Positions 23,601 to 35,717 are shown, numbered from the stretch's first letter. The stretch: 64,000 bases of DNA from Ampelocalamus luodianensis (GCA_036346255.1 CM070628.1:3797840-3861839), one strand, 5' to 3'. A program made the numbers and translations. The notes: generated from the sequence alone by a model not told the origin.

Positions 23601-24994
23601 AAAAGAACACTCAAGGCATGATCGTGAAGCACAAGGCAAGGCTAGTAGCAAAGGGGTATGTTCAACGACAAGGCATTGATTTCGATGAAGTCTTCGCTCC
23701 TGTTGCGAGGTTAGAGACAGTGCGCCTGCTCATTGCTATCGCTGCACATGAAGAATGGGAGGTCCATCATATGGACGTTAAATCAGCTTTCCTTAATGGC
23801 GATTTAGAAGAAGATGTTTATGTTGTGCAACCTCCGGGATTTGAGAAGAAAGGAGAGGAACACAAGGTGTTAAAATTACACAAAGCCCTTTATGGCCTGC
23901 GTCAAGCCCCAAGAGCTTGGAATTCAAAACTAGACAAGTCCTTGGGAGCACTTGGTTTTGATAAATGTCCGCTAGAGCATGCGGTGTACAAGCGAAGCCA
24001 AGGAAAAGGAAATTTGTTGGTTGGAGTTTATGTGGATGATTTGATCATCACTGGAGAGAGGATCGAAGAGATAAATAACTTCAAAACCCAGATGAAGAAA
24101 TTGTTTAGCATGAGCGACCTTGGGTTACTCAGCTACTACCTGGGTATTGAAGTTTGTCAGAACTCTGGGAAGATTACTCTCAGCCAGTCCGCATATGCAG
24201 CAAAGGTGCTGGAAAAATGTGGCATGAAGGATTGTAATCCATCTCAAGTTCCAATGGAACCCCGCCTGAAGTTGAGCAAGGACAGCACAAATCCTCCCGT
24301 GGACAATACCCTATACTGAAGCATAGTCGGCAGCCTAAGATATCTACTCCACACTCGCCCGGACTTGGCTTTTTCAGTTGGCATGGTGAGTAGATATATG
24401 GAGAAGCCCACAACAGAGCATATGGCTGCTGTAAAGCATATACTAAGGTATGTGAAAGGGTCGTTAAATCACGGGTGTGTTTACAAGAAGAAAGAAGGAG
24501 GTTTGGAGCTGATCGGTTACTCTGATAGTGACCATGCCGGTGATACTGATGACCGGAAAAGCACTTCGGGCATGTTGTTTTTCCTTGGGGCGAATCCTAT
24601 TAGTTGGTGTTCGCAAAAGCAGAAGGTAGTCGCCCTATCTTCTTGTGAAGCGGAATACATCGCAGCTTGTGCAGCAGCATGTCAAGGAGTATGGCTGGGA
24701 CGATTGTTGGCTGATATGCTGAAGTCAGAAGTTGAGAAAGTCACCCTGAAAATTGACAATCAGTCTGCAATTGCTTTGAGCAAAAATCCAGTCCACCATG
24801 AGAGGAGCAAACACATCGATACCAGGTTTCATTACATTAGAGAGTGTGTGGAATCGGGGATAATTGAGGTGCAACATGTTTGCACAAAAGACCAGCATGC
24901 TGATATCCTGACCAAGTCTCTTGGAAAATTAAAGTTCATGGAGATGAGGGAGAAGATCAGCGTGCAGATCATCAACGGAAGACAACAACCTTAA
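20664..24994 (+). pseudogene. Copia 1 gag-pol polyprotein, disrupted
   Basis: Gag (UBN2-type) starts around LSETNYGIWAVKMK (20790) and ends with the zinc knuckle CFNCNEYGHFAKEC (21538-21579). The protease active site is WYLDTGASNHMTG near 21760. A GAG-pre-integrase zinc domain follows, then a frameshift near 22320. The integrase core (HGDLCGP, RTDRGGEF, and NGVVERRNR with the Glu) occupies 22330-22900. A second frameshift near 23620 precedes RT, with its YVDDLIITG motif near 24030. A TGA at 24317-24319 interrupts RT. RNase H ends at 24994. The first ATG after the primer site (20664) is in a different frame from gag, so one more indel is likely. Confidence 0.9.
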
Positions 24995-25003
24995 GGAGGA
25001 GAT
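24993..25003 (+). other. Polypurine tract of Copia 1
   Basis: AAGGAGGAGAT directly before the 3' LTR, the expected plus-strand primer. Confidence 0.8.
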
Positions 25004-25400
25004 TGTTGAGTTAAGTTAGTTGTCTTCAAATCAGATTATGTAATAAGTTAAATGCTTGTTATTCTAGAATGTGCCCAGTATAGTTGGACATAGTCCATGT
25101 CGTTAGAAGTCAAGTTTCAGAGTCTGTTTATAACTCTGAAGATAGGGAGTTTAAACTAGGAAAGATTGGTGAGTCAGTTTAGAACTCGGTTTCGTTATTC
25201 ATACGGAGTCCTGTATTTTGCTTCCCTATATAAGAAAAACGAAAAGGACGCAGGCATATCGCGTCGCAAAATCAATCTGCAGTTTTGCCTTGCTCTCGCG
25301 TGCGGAACTTCAAACTCTGAAGCTCTGTTTTGCCGGTTGCTGATAATCTACAGTTCCGCTCGTTTTGTCGGTCGCCAAGATCCTGAGCTGAGAACCAACA
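25004..25400 (+). repeat. 3' LTR of Copia 1
   Basis: 397 bp, near-identical to 20241-20633. It includes the same TATA box and the CCAACA end. Confidence 0.93.
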
Positions 25401-25444
25401 TTAATTAGTCGCAGGTTTTGGAGAGGGGTCGATGCGAGGCTTAC

Positions 25445-25966
25445 GAAACCGAGGCCGCCGACGTGGTACACGGGCGCCGGTGGTCATGAGCTCGTTGCAG
25501 TACTTGGCAAGGAGGAGCTTGGCGTGCGAGACGCGAAGGAGGCCTTGACCTCGCCGGAGCTCAGGGCGCGGCGGTAGTCCTCGTCCCTGGAGAACCTTCT
25601 GATGCTGTGCTCCGGGAACAGCAGCACCTCCTGCAGGTACTTGGCGACGACCGAGCCGTTGGTGGAGCCGACCGCCGGGCCGCCGCCCTTGAGCGACCCC
25701 ACGGTGACCGCCTCCTCGAGGCGCTGCACGGTGAGCAGCGAGCTCAGGCTTGCCGTGTAGTTCATCGTTAGCTTGACCACGACGAAGAGCCACACCACCA
25801 TGGACACCCGGGACAGGCTGCTGTTCAGCCTCTCCCCTGAAACCTCGTCATGCACAGAGAACTGATCAGTACTGGCCATTTCTGTCGCAACCATCACAAT
25901 TCACATGTAAGATTACGACGAACCTGGGGAGAGGAGGGTGGTGAAGGATAGCCCGAACACGGTGGT
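25445..25966 (-). pseudogene. GLR pseudogene, pore and M3 region (two exons)
   Basis: Continues the GLR gene on the minus strand. The first part (25966-25924) reads FGLSFTTLLSPG, the pore-loop region. An 87-bp intron with GT/AG ends (25923-25837) follows. The next exon (25836-25445) holds ERLNSSLSRVSMVVWLFVVV and the M3 gating helix NYTASLSSLLTVQRL. It then gives the start of ligand lobe S2 (VGSLKGGGPAVGSTNGS). After about 25560 the frame shifts twice, the second time near 25470, and it reaches GGLGF at a GTAAGC donor (25444). The intron from there to 20168 contains Copia 1; without the insertion it would be about 110 bp. Confidence 0.88.
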
Positions 25967-26340
25967 TGTTAGTAACCCTTGCGCATGTGTTAGTTAGTTA
26001 GCATTGCATGTTTCTGTTTCCAGTAGACTGCATGCGCACGAGCACCTGTTTGTGGTCGCCGTGCGCGTAGGAGGGCGTGGCGAGAATAGCTCACGCACGA
26101 CTCTGGAGTGATCGGTTGTGGAAGCAACGGTCTAGCGCAATGCGCAGCTGTCCACCCGAGAGTTTCAGCTCTTTGTAAGCCTGTGAATAAAAGGAAGAAA
26201 GCCTCAGAAAAGCAGCACTTCTTCAAGCTGCACCAAACGCTCTGTGTTCTAAGTGTTCGCGTTGTGTTTGGGCTGTGATCGTCTTTGAGATCTCGATTGT
26301 GAGCTCGCCGGCTGTCAGGAACACCGGGAGATCGCTAACA
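25967..26340 (+). repeat. 5' LTR of Copia 2
   Basis: 374 bp, TG...CA ends. An AATAAA-type hexamer lies near 26187 (gaataaaagg). Confidence 0.93.
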
Positions 26341-26342
26341 AT

Positions 26343-26354
26343 TGGTATCAGAGC
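26343..26354 (+). other. Primer binding site of Copia 2
   Basis: TGGTATCAGAGC, complementary to initiator tRNA-Met, two bases after the LTR. Confidence 0.93.
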
Positions 26355-26377
26355 AGTTCGTGAAGGCCTGCATCACC

Positions 26378-29300
26378 ATGGTGTCGCCGACGGGTAGCCG
26401 TGGCCGCACGCCGCCGGGTACGGGCAGGACGGAGATCTCTGGCAATGGTGATGGCTCGGGCGACAAGACGCCACCGCGCACGCCGTCACCAAGCCGCTCG
26501 CCGTCGCGCCGATCGCGGACCCGCGACGCCCGCCACTCGCGAACCCATGACGCACGTCGCCCACGGGAGGTCGTGATTGAGCGCGTGGTCAGAGAGTCCG
26601 GCGGCTCCGGCAATTGGCCGCAGCTAACGAAGACCAACTACGACTCGTGGTCGCTGTTGATGAAGCTGAAGCTCCAAGCTCGTCACCTCTGGGACGCCGT
26701 CGAGCACGTCGACGTCGACTTCCACGACGACCGCACCGCGCTGGAGGCGATATGCAGCGGCGTTCCTCCGGAGATGGTTCCCACCCTGGCGACCAAGCCG
26801 TCGGCCAAGGAGGCATGGGAGGCGATTAGGACGATGCGGATCGGCGACGATCGGGTGCGGAAGTCAACGGCACAGAGCCTGCGCGCCGAGTACGAGCAGA
26901 TCGCACTCCGCGACGGCGAGTCGATCGAGGACTTCGCGCTACGTCTGTCGAACCTCGTGCAGCGGCTGGCGATCCTCGGAGACCCGGAGCCGGAACCGAA
27001 GGTGGTCGCCAAGTACCTCCGCGTCGCTCGACCGAGGTACAAGCAGCTCGTCGTCTCCATCGAGACACTTCTCGACATCGACACGCTCTCCATCGAGAGG
27101 TCACCGGCGAGACTCAAGGCGCGACGGCGGCGTGCGGCATCGGCGCGGCCGTTAGCGGCAAACTGCCGCTCGCGGAGGAGCAATGGATTGGCGCTACAAG
27201 AAGCGGGACGGGAGGCCAATCGCGCGGATCGAACCGGCGGCCGTGGCAGCGTCGCGGCAGAGGGCGTGGGCGAGACGCCGGCAGCAACAACGACACGCGG
27301 CCGCGCGAACGCAAGCCGAGCCGTCCCCAACGGCGTTTGCGAGGCGTGGCAAGAAGGGCCATTGGGCCAAAGATTGCCGAGGTAAAAGAAGGTGGAGCAG
27401 CCCACGTGGCTCGGGATACTCTACTTCTTGCACTCGATGCCGTGCGGGAGGAGGATTCATTCCCATTCGAAGCGCGCGCGATTTCGATTCCGCGATTCCA
27501 CCACCGATCTGCGGCGATGATCGGCACGCCGTCGAGGACAAAGTCTTCGCCGCTTCGGCGAAGTCCGGGACCGGACCCGGCGCTGGTCTGAACGCGGGCG
27601 CATCCAACCACATGTCGGGCTCGCGGCGGCGTTCTCATGCCTCGGCGCGGCGCCATCGCTCCGACGTTTGGCGGCGGCTCCGTCGCTTCGCATCGAGGGG
27701 ATCGGCACCGTACTATTCTCCCGCAAACCGGCGAGCACCGCCGCCATCTCCAATGTCTACTACCCGCGCCTCACGCCAACATTATCTCGATCGCCGGCTC
27801 GATGAGATCGGGTACGAGCGTGGTCGGCGGGGTGATGCGGATCCGCGACGAGGCGCCGCATGCTTGCCAAGATCCACCGTAATCCGGCCGGCTCTATGTG
27901 CTCGATGTTGAGATTGCTCGGCACATGCGCGCTGCGGCGGGAGAAGAGGAAGCGTGGAGTGCAGCACGCCCGGTCGGCCATCTCCATTTTTTGCGCCGCG
28001 CAAGATGGGCAGGGATGGCCTAGTCGCGGCATGCCCGCTCACCCAAGTGGAGCAGTGCGTGGCGTGCCTCGCCGTAAAACATCGTCGCTCACCGTTCCCA
28101 CAGTGCACTCGGACGGCGGCGAGGTGTCTGCAAGCGCTCCATGGCGACCTTTGTGGTCCTATCTACGCCGCCGACACCAAGTGGAAATCGGTACTTCCTT
28201 CTCCTCGTCGATGATTGCTCCGGTACATGTGGGCGTCTCGCTTTCCAGCAAGGCAGCGCACCCACGGCGATCAAGCGTATCGAGCGTGGCGGAGCGCAAG
28301 TCCGACAAGCGGTCGTGCACTCCGCACGGATCGGGAGAGAGTTCCTAGCAAAGGACTTCATGCGATCTTGATCTTGGCGAGGGACTTCGCGGCGGGCGGC
28401 GCGCCTACTCTCTCGTGAGCGGCATCGTCGAACGCCGCAATCGACCGTGGTCGGGACAGCTCGGAGCATGCTCAGGCGAAGGGCTCCGGCGACTCGGGAG
28501 AGGCGGTCACCACGGCCGTTTATCGCTCAACCGTTAAATCGTCCAAGGCGTGGGTGGCAAGACTCCTTACGAGCTCGGACCGGGAGTGTTCTGGCGTTCA
28601 TCATCTGCGCACTTCGGTGTATCGCGCACATGAAGGTGGCGACACGAACGAGGAAGCTCGGCGGCCGGAGCAGCGCACCATCTTCGTCGGCTATGAAGCG
28701 GGCTCCAAGGCGTCTCGAGTATCGACCGGTGTCACGACGCGTGCATCGGCCGCGGCGTGGTGTTTCAAGAGATGGCGCAGTGGTCCTGGACCGAGGGCCA
28801 ACGCAGCGAGACGGGAGACTTCGTCGTCGAGAACCTCAATCTGCCGCCGACCGGGTCGGTCACTACTACAATGATGACAAGCGCGAGGACGCCGGTAGGC
28901 CGCCGCTTCACCGGCGACTTCACGGCACCATCGGGCCACGCCGCCCGGCCGTCGGCCCATGCCTCGCCGCGATGCGCCATCGGGAGCACGACGCCGCACG
29001 CCTACACTCCGGGACGCGGCCCGATTGAGTTCGTGTCGCCACACAGTGCGGCGTTCCACGGCGGTGGGCGCGGACCACGGCGACGACGCCCACTCGGCAC
29101 CGCAACGCCGACAATGTCGGGGCGCCACGCCACCGGGCTCGCGCGACGGAGGCTGGAGAGCGATTCTTCGGCGGCGGCGGCGAGCGGCGTCATTCAAGGA
29201 GGCGAGAGGAGCATGAGGCGGCGCCATGCCATGCCGATGAGTTCACCTCCATCGGTGAACGACACTGGAGCTCGTCGATCCACCGCCGGTGCGCCGATCG

Positions 29301-30640
29301 ATGCGAAGTGGGTCTACAAGACCAAGCGCGATGAAGCGGCCTCGTTGCCAAGTTCAAAGCGGACTCGTCGCCAAGGGATATGTGCGGCGCCAAGGATCGA
29401 TTTCGGCGAAGTTTTTGCTCGGTGGCGCTACTTGAGTCGATGCGGTTGCCGCTGGCCTCGCCGCGAGCGAGGCTGGCGATGCATCACATGGGCGTCAAGT
29501 CGGCTTTCCTTAACGGGCTGCAAGAGGGCGTCGTCGAACGGCCCCGGTTTCGTGCTCAAGGGCGAGGAACACAAGGTGCTCCACGATCAAAGCGCTCACG
29601 GTCTTCGTCAAGCCCGCGCTGGTACTCAATTGGACGCCTCATTGCTCAAGCTCGGGTTCACAGAGTACCTCTGAGCATGCGGTGTACTGCAAGCGAGTCG
29701 GAACACGACGGCTCGTCGTGGGAGTATATGTTGACGACTGTAATCACCGCGGCAACCACTCGACATTGACAAGTTCAAGCGGGAGATGAAGAGTACATTT
29801 GGATGATGATCCGGGTGCTGAAGTACTATCTTGGCTTGGAGGTGGTACAATCGAGGAGGAATCACCGTAAGTCGAGAGCATATCGACAAAGATCTTAGAG
29901 GGTCTTTGATGCTGTCATTTGCAATCAATCAACACTCCAATGGAGCCCGGTTGAAACCGAGTAAGTCTAGCTCGCCTTTGTTGATGCTACTCGATGCAGG
30001 TCCATTGTTGGTTCTCTGCGCTATTTGGTGAATTCAAGGCCGATTTGGCATACTCGGTGGGATACATTAGTAGATTCATGGAGAATCCAACCATCGAACA
30101 TATGGCGTGATGAAGAGAGTACTTAGGTACATTGCGGGAACTCTTCACTACGGTTGCCACTATCGAGAGGAGAAGGAGTCACGGCTTGAAGGTTCTTGTG
30201 ATGTGACCTTGCCGGAGACATTGATACAAGAAAGAGCACCTCGGCGTCCTATTCTTCCTCGGCGAAACATAGTAACTCGCAGTCTCAAAAGCAAAGGTGG
30301 TGGCTCTTTCATCATGCGGCCGGTATATTGCTGCAACATTGCGGCTGCCAGGATTTGGTTAGCGCGACTTCGCGAACTTAAAGGCAAGAAGCCGGCGTCA
30401 TTAATCTGAAGATCGACAATCGATCGGCCATCCGGTGAGTAAGAATCCTGTTTTTCATGATCGTAGCAAGCACATCGATGTTAGATACCATTTTATTCGC
30501 GAATGCATCGAGGAGAACAGGGTCACGATTGAGTCCATTGGGACTGCTAAGCGGTGGCTGATATTTTGACAAAGGCCTGGGGCGTGGCGGTTTTGTGAAC
30601 CGTTCTAAGCTTGGGGTCATTGATTTACAGCGCGTGCGCA
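26378..30640 (+). pseudogene. Copia 2 gag-pol, heavily deleted
   Basis: Gag opens MVSPTGSRGRTPPG and holds the UBN2-like domain (LTKTNYDSWSLLMKLKLQ to RYKQLVVSIETLL) to about 27110. It resembles Copia 1 gag (GDDRVRK versus GEDRVRK). Beyond that point the reading frame changes every few tens of bases. Recognisable fragments are a zinc-knuckle half (GHWAKDC, about 27355), an integrase start (NRYFLLLVDD, about 28185), an RT start (DAKWVYKTKRDE, about 29300), KSAFLNG (about 29500) and RNase H traces near 30470. No enzyme can be made. The breaks are mostly small losses rather than substitutions. Confidence 0.85.
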
Positions 30641-30657
30641 AGGCTTAGAGGAGAATT

Positions 30658-31024
30658 TGTTAGTAACCCCTGCGCATGTGTTAGTTAGTTAGCATTGCAT
30701 GTTTCGTTTCGATGAGCTGCATGCGCACGAGCACCTGTTTGTGGTCGCGTGCGCGTAGGAGGCGTGGCGAGAATAGCTCACGACGACTGGAGTGATCGGT
30801 TGTGGAAACAGCGGTCTAGCGCAATGCGCGGCTGTCCACCCGAGAGTTTCAGCTCTTTGTAAGCCTGTGAATAAAAGGAAGAAAGCCTCAGAAAAGCAGC
30901 ACTTCTTCAAGCTGCACCAAACGCTCTGTGTTCTAAGTGTTCGCGTTGTGTTTGGGCTGTGATCGTCTTTGAGATCTCGATTGTGAGCTCGCCGGCTGTC
31001 AGGAACACCGGGAGATCGCTAACA
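30658..31024 (+). repeat. 3' LTR of Copia 2
   Basis: 367 bp, the partner of 25967-26340. It differs chiefly by losses of 1-3 bases at short repeats, for example near 30707, 30748 and 30783. Confidence 0.92.
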
Positions 31025-31973
31025 GTGGTGACTTGCTTCCAGAAGCCGGCGCGGTAGTCGTCGTTGTACTTGCGCTCGATGAGCCATATGACGACGCCGT
31101 TGTACAGCCCGACGGCGGCGGTGAGGAACCACACATGGCCGGGGTGAACGCCTGAACGGCATGAGGAAGATCCACGGCCGGCTCGACGCGTCCATCCTGA
31201 AGAGCACCACCATCACGAGCCTGGACTCGGTGTACGGCTGCGAGAACTCCACGAACCTGTACCGCCCCGACGAGATGCTCGTGTCGCCGACGAGGATGTC
31301 GTAGTTCCTCATGCGGTCGTGCTCCATGAGTGAGTCGTAGGTTTCGTTGAAGGGGACGAACTTGTAAGGCAGGTGGTAGGGCAGGTGATCCACGGCCGCC
31401 CTGAACACGTCGATGGAGAAGCCCTCGAAGCTCGGCTCGTCCTGGCCGCCGTACGTCACCTTGACGAAGTCGGGGAAGACGGCCTTTTCAGGCACGGCGA
31501 CGGTGAAGGGGTTGGCGCTTGCCGGCGCCCACCCCCTCGGCACGCCCCACGGCCTGCCGGGCCAAATGACGGGACCTAAGACCAACATCGACGGGCCACA
31601 GCCACCGGCGTTGCATTCGTCCATGGTCTTGGAGAAGCCGTGCTCCGGCGACCAGAACCACAGCTCCGTGTAGCTCCTCCCCGCCACGTTGATGAGCTGG
31701 AACCGCTTCGGCGGCGCGAACTCGCCGTCGCGTTCGAAGCGGAACTCGCCGCTCGTCCCATGGAAGCTGACTCCCCTGATCTCATTGAGCAGGTCTCTCC
31801 CGTGCGACGCCACGGAGATCTTGATCGTCTCATCGGATTCCAACGAGTTTAGATCACCAGCACAAGTAAAGCCGGTGGGAAAGGTGGCGTTGATCTTCCG
31901 CATGGCCAAAGCGACGGTCCAAATGGTATTGTAGGCGAGGAGGGCCGGGTAGTGAGGTCCCCTCGCCTTCTCT
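31025..31973 (-). pseudogene. GLR pseudogene, ligand-binding S1 and M1
   Basis: The best preserved receptor segment. On the minus strand from the CACTA junction it reads EKARGPHYPALLAYNTIW, the end of the extracellular amino-terminal receptor domain, then MRKINATF. The ligand-binding S1 lobe includes VAVPEKAVFPDFVKV and FEGFSIDVFRAAVDHLPY. SRLVMVVLFR leads into M1. Two single-base shifts occur around the M1 entry (about 31150 and 31135). Beyond them VWFLTAAVGLYNGVVIWLIE is M1, and RKYNDDYRAGFWKQV leads into the Copia 2 junction. Residue pattern suggests the GLR2-like clade (inference). Plant GLRs are glutamate or amino-acid gated cation channels. Confidence 0.88.
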
Positions 31974-32395
31974 CACTACTACAGAAAACGTTATCACAGA
32001 TGGTTCGGAACCTTCATCACAGACGGTTCGGCATCGTCTGTGTTTTTATACGTCTGTGATAACTGGCGGTTAAAAAACCGTCTGTGATAAGTAACAACAC
32101 AGACGGTTATATTTACGAACCGTCTGTAATATCTAATATCACAGACGGTTCACAATTCTCACCGTCTGTGATATATGGATATCACGGGCGGTTGTCAAAT
32201 ATCAGCCGTCGTGATATATGGATAGCGGGCGGTCATATTATGCACCGCGTCGAAATATCACATATCACGACGGTGATAATTATGAACCGTCTGTGCTATC
32301 CATATATCACAGACGGCGATTTTTACGAACCGCCTGTGATATCCATCTATCACAGACGACAATAGTTATGAACCGTCTGTGATAGCTCTTTCAGC
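31974..32395. repeat. CACTA left terminus and subterminal motif array
   Basis: TIR followed by many alternating direct and inverted copies of a 'tatcacagacggtt' motif spaced about 30-40 bp. In En/Spm such motifs bind the TnpA-type protein. Several copies have lost two bases (ccgtcgtgat instead of ccgtctgtgat). Confidence 0.92.
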
Positions 32396-33144
32396 ATAAC
32401 TAATTTAATTTTCGGCTAGCCTCAGGAATTGCTAGCCATGCCCTCTGAAAACAAGCAGACAGAAAATAGATACATTACAGATGAATCAATCATTGACACT
32501 GAAAGTGATCATTTAACTCAAAATCAATTCGACACGAATATGTATCAAATATTGGCTAGCCTCAGGAGTTACAATTGAATTACAACTATTCAAAGTGAAT
32601 TACATTAATGAATCATTCAAGGTCGTTCAGCGGTGTTGGAGTAGTGAAACTCTCCGTTGGCGCTAATGATATCCGTCATAATGAAGGTGCAGAGCTTCCC
32701 TCGAACATCCGAGATCTCTCTCTGAACAAGTGAATCTAAATCTATATTGAAGATCTGTAGCTAGCAACAGTGAAGTAGTAAGCATATATATATATATGTA
32801 AATTTATAATTATGAAATAATTATTGCGAGATTGACCAACCTCGGGATCCTCCAACTTAGCACTCATGAGAATGCATATGATGGCAAGCGTAGAATGCAC
32901 ATTCTTACGCTTTTCTTCGATTTAACGCAAAAATAGAATTACATATATAGGTATAGTCGATTCGAGATGCATTATTACAGTATGATAGAATTATTGTGTT
33001 GTAGCACGTCTGGAAATCGCGTCCTGTGATTAAATGTGGTGTTCGTTCCCTTGTATAGCCCTCCCTCGGCAATATAGGAGATGAACGACCTACATGTTTC
33101 CAAAAAGTTAACCTCGGTCATTTCAAATGAAGGCTACAATAGAG
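32396..33144 (-). other. Sequence between the CACTA left array and the TNP1-like gene
   Basis: AT-rich, with a short TA repeat at about 32785. No long ORF. By position it is the 3' part and introns of the minus-strand TNP1-like gene; exon edges cannot be fixed. Confidence 0.5.
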
Positions 33145-35717
33145 TTATGTATGGAGGAAATAAGCACACCTGTCGAGTACTCCTCGCACAAGGGTGAAGT
33201 CGTGGCCTTTTTTCATTAGGGAATCAAGGTATAGCACCTGATTCCTCTTTGGTATAATGACTAAAAGGACCCAGTGGTGCCTACTCATGTATGTCGCTTG
33301 AGTCATTAAACCTAAGTTCGTGCTGCCTATAAAGTACAAATAAAATTTGTATAGCAAGTAGTGAAGCACTTACTTCTGGTTGTAGGGCACCATTATGTAG
33401 TCCTTGTCGTTTTGAGCAAGCAATCCTGTCGTTATGTATTTCTCGACGTAGGATGCGTCTGCCAAGATGGTTTTCTCAGAGACCACGTGTGGGTCGAGGA
33501 AACCCACCGGTTCTTTCAATCGCTGGGCATTTTTAATCATGTATCTATACATAAGTAATGAGTTGTTATATTTGGTATTACGTGAATGTAGAACTTGATT
33601 GTACACACTTACAGTGTCCAGCATCGTAGAAGTGAGGCATCGAGGGCTTTGAGGTTGAATAGGTCGAATAAGTCGCCGAAGCCCACGGCGAGGGGCGGCT
33701 CGTGGAGAAATAGTCCTCCGTGTATCGGCGATGATTCCATCAGCGCACCCTTTCTCTTTGGTCTTGTGCAAGTACCAGGTATGCAAACTCTGACAACCTA
33801 ATCCAGCGTAGGCCAATACTACGGTGGTCGCCAACGGACTTCCGAAAGAGTATTTCTTAGGGTTAGGAGGGAGAAGCGCCTTAATGTTCTTCAATTTCGA
33901 TTTGTCCTGAACGACTTGCCCGCTACGCGTCCTCCCGTGAGACGACTCGGGAACCAAACGCGCGCACACTTTTTGTTCTTTCGGTGTCTTCTCCACGGAA
34001 CCGATGAGGCGGGCTTCAGGCGAAGGTTGAGGTGTAGTCATGGAGGTCCTATTGGAGAGGCATGGTCGTGCCGAGATGGTTGGGGTAGAGTCATCAGAAG
34101 TTGAGGTGGCACTGCAGGATCCAGGGCGATGTCCTTCTTGGGTCCTGTTGGAGAGGCATGGTCGTGTTGAGATGGATGGGGTGGACTCATCAAAGGTTGA
34201 GGCGACTGCGAGGTCGAGCGATGTCCTTCTTGGGCCATTGGATAAAAGCGTACGGCATCCCCTAGTGTTACGATATCGTCGTTCGGGCACTTAAAATTGG
34301 ACCACGACATAACTCTGCGCCACACAGGCACCGTCTTTGCACTATCCCTTCCATGCATGGATCGCCACCCCACGCCCAAACCTCAATAGACATCCCAACC
34401 ATCCTCACTTGGAGCGTGCAGTGCATCGGCTCCTACAAAACGATACGCAATTAGCTAAGGCGTCCTATAGGTCTATCTTTGGAGCATTCCAGAGATGTAC
34501 ATTACCTTGATGTCGTCGATAGGTAATTGGACGTCATCATGTTCATAATTTTGCGTGGACGCAACGCTACTCCGATGTTGAGGAGGACTGGCTCCCAAAA
34601 CAACGGGGGCGGCTTGCGACTGGTTGAGGAGTAGGAGTTGATTCACTTGGTCCTGCAATCTTGCTATCTTTTCTTCAAATTTTGCGAGAAGCACTTTGTT
34701 CTCTTCCTTCAAATTTTGTAGTAAGCACATGTTCCAACTCGTGTCGTACTCGGTCTTGGATCTCTTCTGCTCCTATCGTGCATGAGTCGATGGGAATCCA
34801 TCCCTTCAAGATACGTTAACCCTTTGCCTCGTGTGCGACCCGGTGCTCCTTGTTTCCCGAGCCATAGATAGTATATCTTTCTCCCTGTCCGCTTGGAAGG
34901 AGCCTTCGGAACATGCGGAACTCAATTCTTGCTGCAAGAGGTCATCATGTTATTATAGACATTATGAAGTTATGGACTTATTAACAACTAGGTAGTTCGA
35001 AGACATATTTACCACACGGTTGGCCACATCCGGTCTCAGGGTTTGTGAAAGAGATTTCGTCCGAAGGCGTGGTGATGCCTCGCTCTTAACCAAGAGAGCG
35101 CTCGTCTGTGATCTCGACAAATGGCCTTGTTGCGTTCTCCTCCGCCGCCCATTGCGCGCTTTTACTCGCGTACCCGGTGCCGAGTTTGTGGGGTGAGTGT
35201 TCGGTGTGCGAGAGCCTTGTGCGTCGCACTTTCCTCAAGAAATTCGGGCGTCATCTTCATTTGCACAAAGGCGTCCCATATATCCCGCGACAAGAATTTA
35301 TACGCCGTGAAGGGCGTTCGACCCGTGTTCACGTACTTTGTGACAAGCACACTCTTGAAGGTCCTCCACGCCTTTCCGATCGAGAACAGCGCTGCTGTTC
35401 CACGCGCGGTCTGCGGTGGGAAAGTGGGCGATTTTAAAACCGCCCCACGGTGGCGTCTCCGAACATCCGACACAGTGTCCCAACTCAGTGTGGTGATGGG
35501 GACCCGTTCCCTTCCAAGTATCCCGCACATGGTCCGGAATCTCGCCGCTGCTTTGGGGGGACTCACAGGGATCCCATTGGCATTGACCTCTGTGACGGTC
35601 ATTAGGCCTGGAGGAATTTTCGATGTTCCTCGCCATCTCGCGTCGTACCACTTTCTCGGAGATCGGGCGCGCATTCGGCGACATCGATGACGGCGGCGAA
35701 GACGGTGCGGACGCCAT
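33145..35717 (-). pseudogene. TNP1-like CACTA protein with transposase-associated and ULP1-type protease parts
   Basis: A minus-strand multi-exon gene. Its first segment (35717-35162) has the plant En/Spm 'Ptta' region (KIPPGLMTVTEVNANGIP, KAAARFRTMCGILGRERVPIT), which relates to the DNA-binding TNP1/TnpA side of CACTA elements. A leucine-rich coiled coil follows at 34730-34600 (LLAKFEEKIARLQDQVNQLL). A long segment (34290-33370) and the end (33369-33145) carry a ULP1/C48-like region: HHWVLLVIIPKRNQVLYLDSL contains the His and Asp expected of the catalytic set. The N-terminus has two overlapping frames, so at least one frameshift is present. Exon joins are inferred. Confidence 0.7.

Larger units (their letters stand above)
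20241..25400 (+). mobile_element. Copia LTR retrotransposon 1, in the last GLR intron
   Basis: A 5160-bp Copia element in plus orientation. LTRs are 20241-20633 and 25004-25400, running from TGTTGAGTTAAG to GAACCAACA, with only about five substitutions plus short indels between them. The target duplication TTAAT lies at 20236-20240 and 25401-25405. The primer site is at 20636-20647 and the polypurine tract at 24993-25003. The order gag, protease, integrase, RT, RNase H is Copia order. It is the youngest-looking element here, but it has frameshifts near 22320 and 23620 and an in-frame TGA at 24317. Confidence 0.95.
25967..31024 (+). mobile_element. Copia LTR retrotransposon 2, decayed, in the GLR pore exon
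   Basis: A 5058-bp plus-strand Copia element. LTRs are 25967-26340 and 30658-31024, starting TGTTAGTAACCC and ending ATCGCTAACA. The target duplication GTGGT is at 25962-25966 and 31025-31029. The primer site is at 26343-26354. The gag region is clean for about 250 codons; the pol region has many short deletions. It interrupts the GLR exon between WKQVTT and VFGLSF. Confidence 0.95.

Noticed and set aside
31990..32390. Regularly spaced repeats resembling a CRISPR array
   Set aside because: The repeats alternate in orientation, vary in sequence and spacing, and lie directly inside CACTA ends in a plant genome. They are subterminal transposase-binding motifs.
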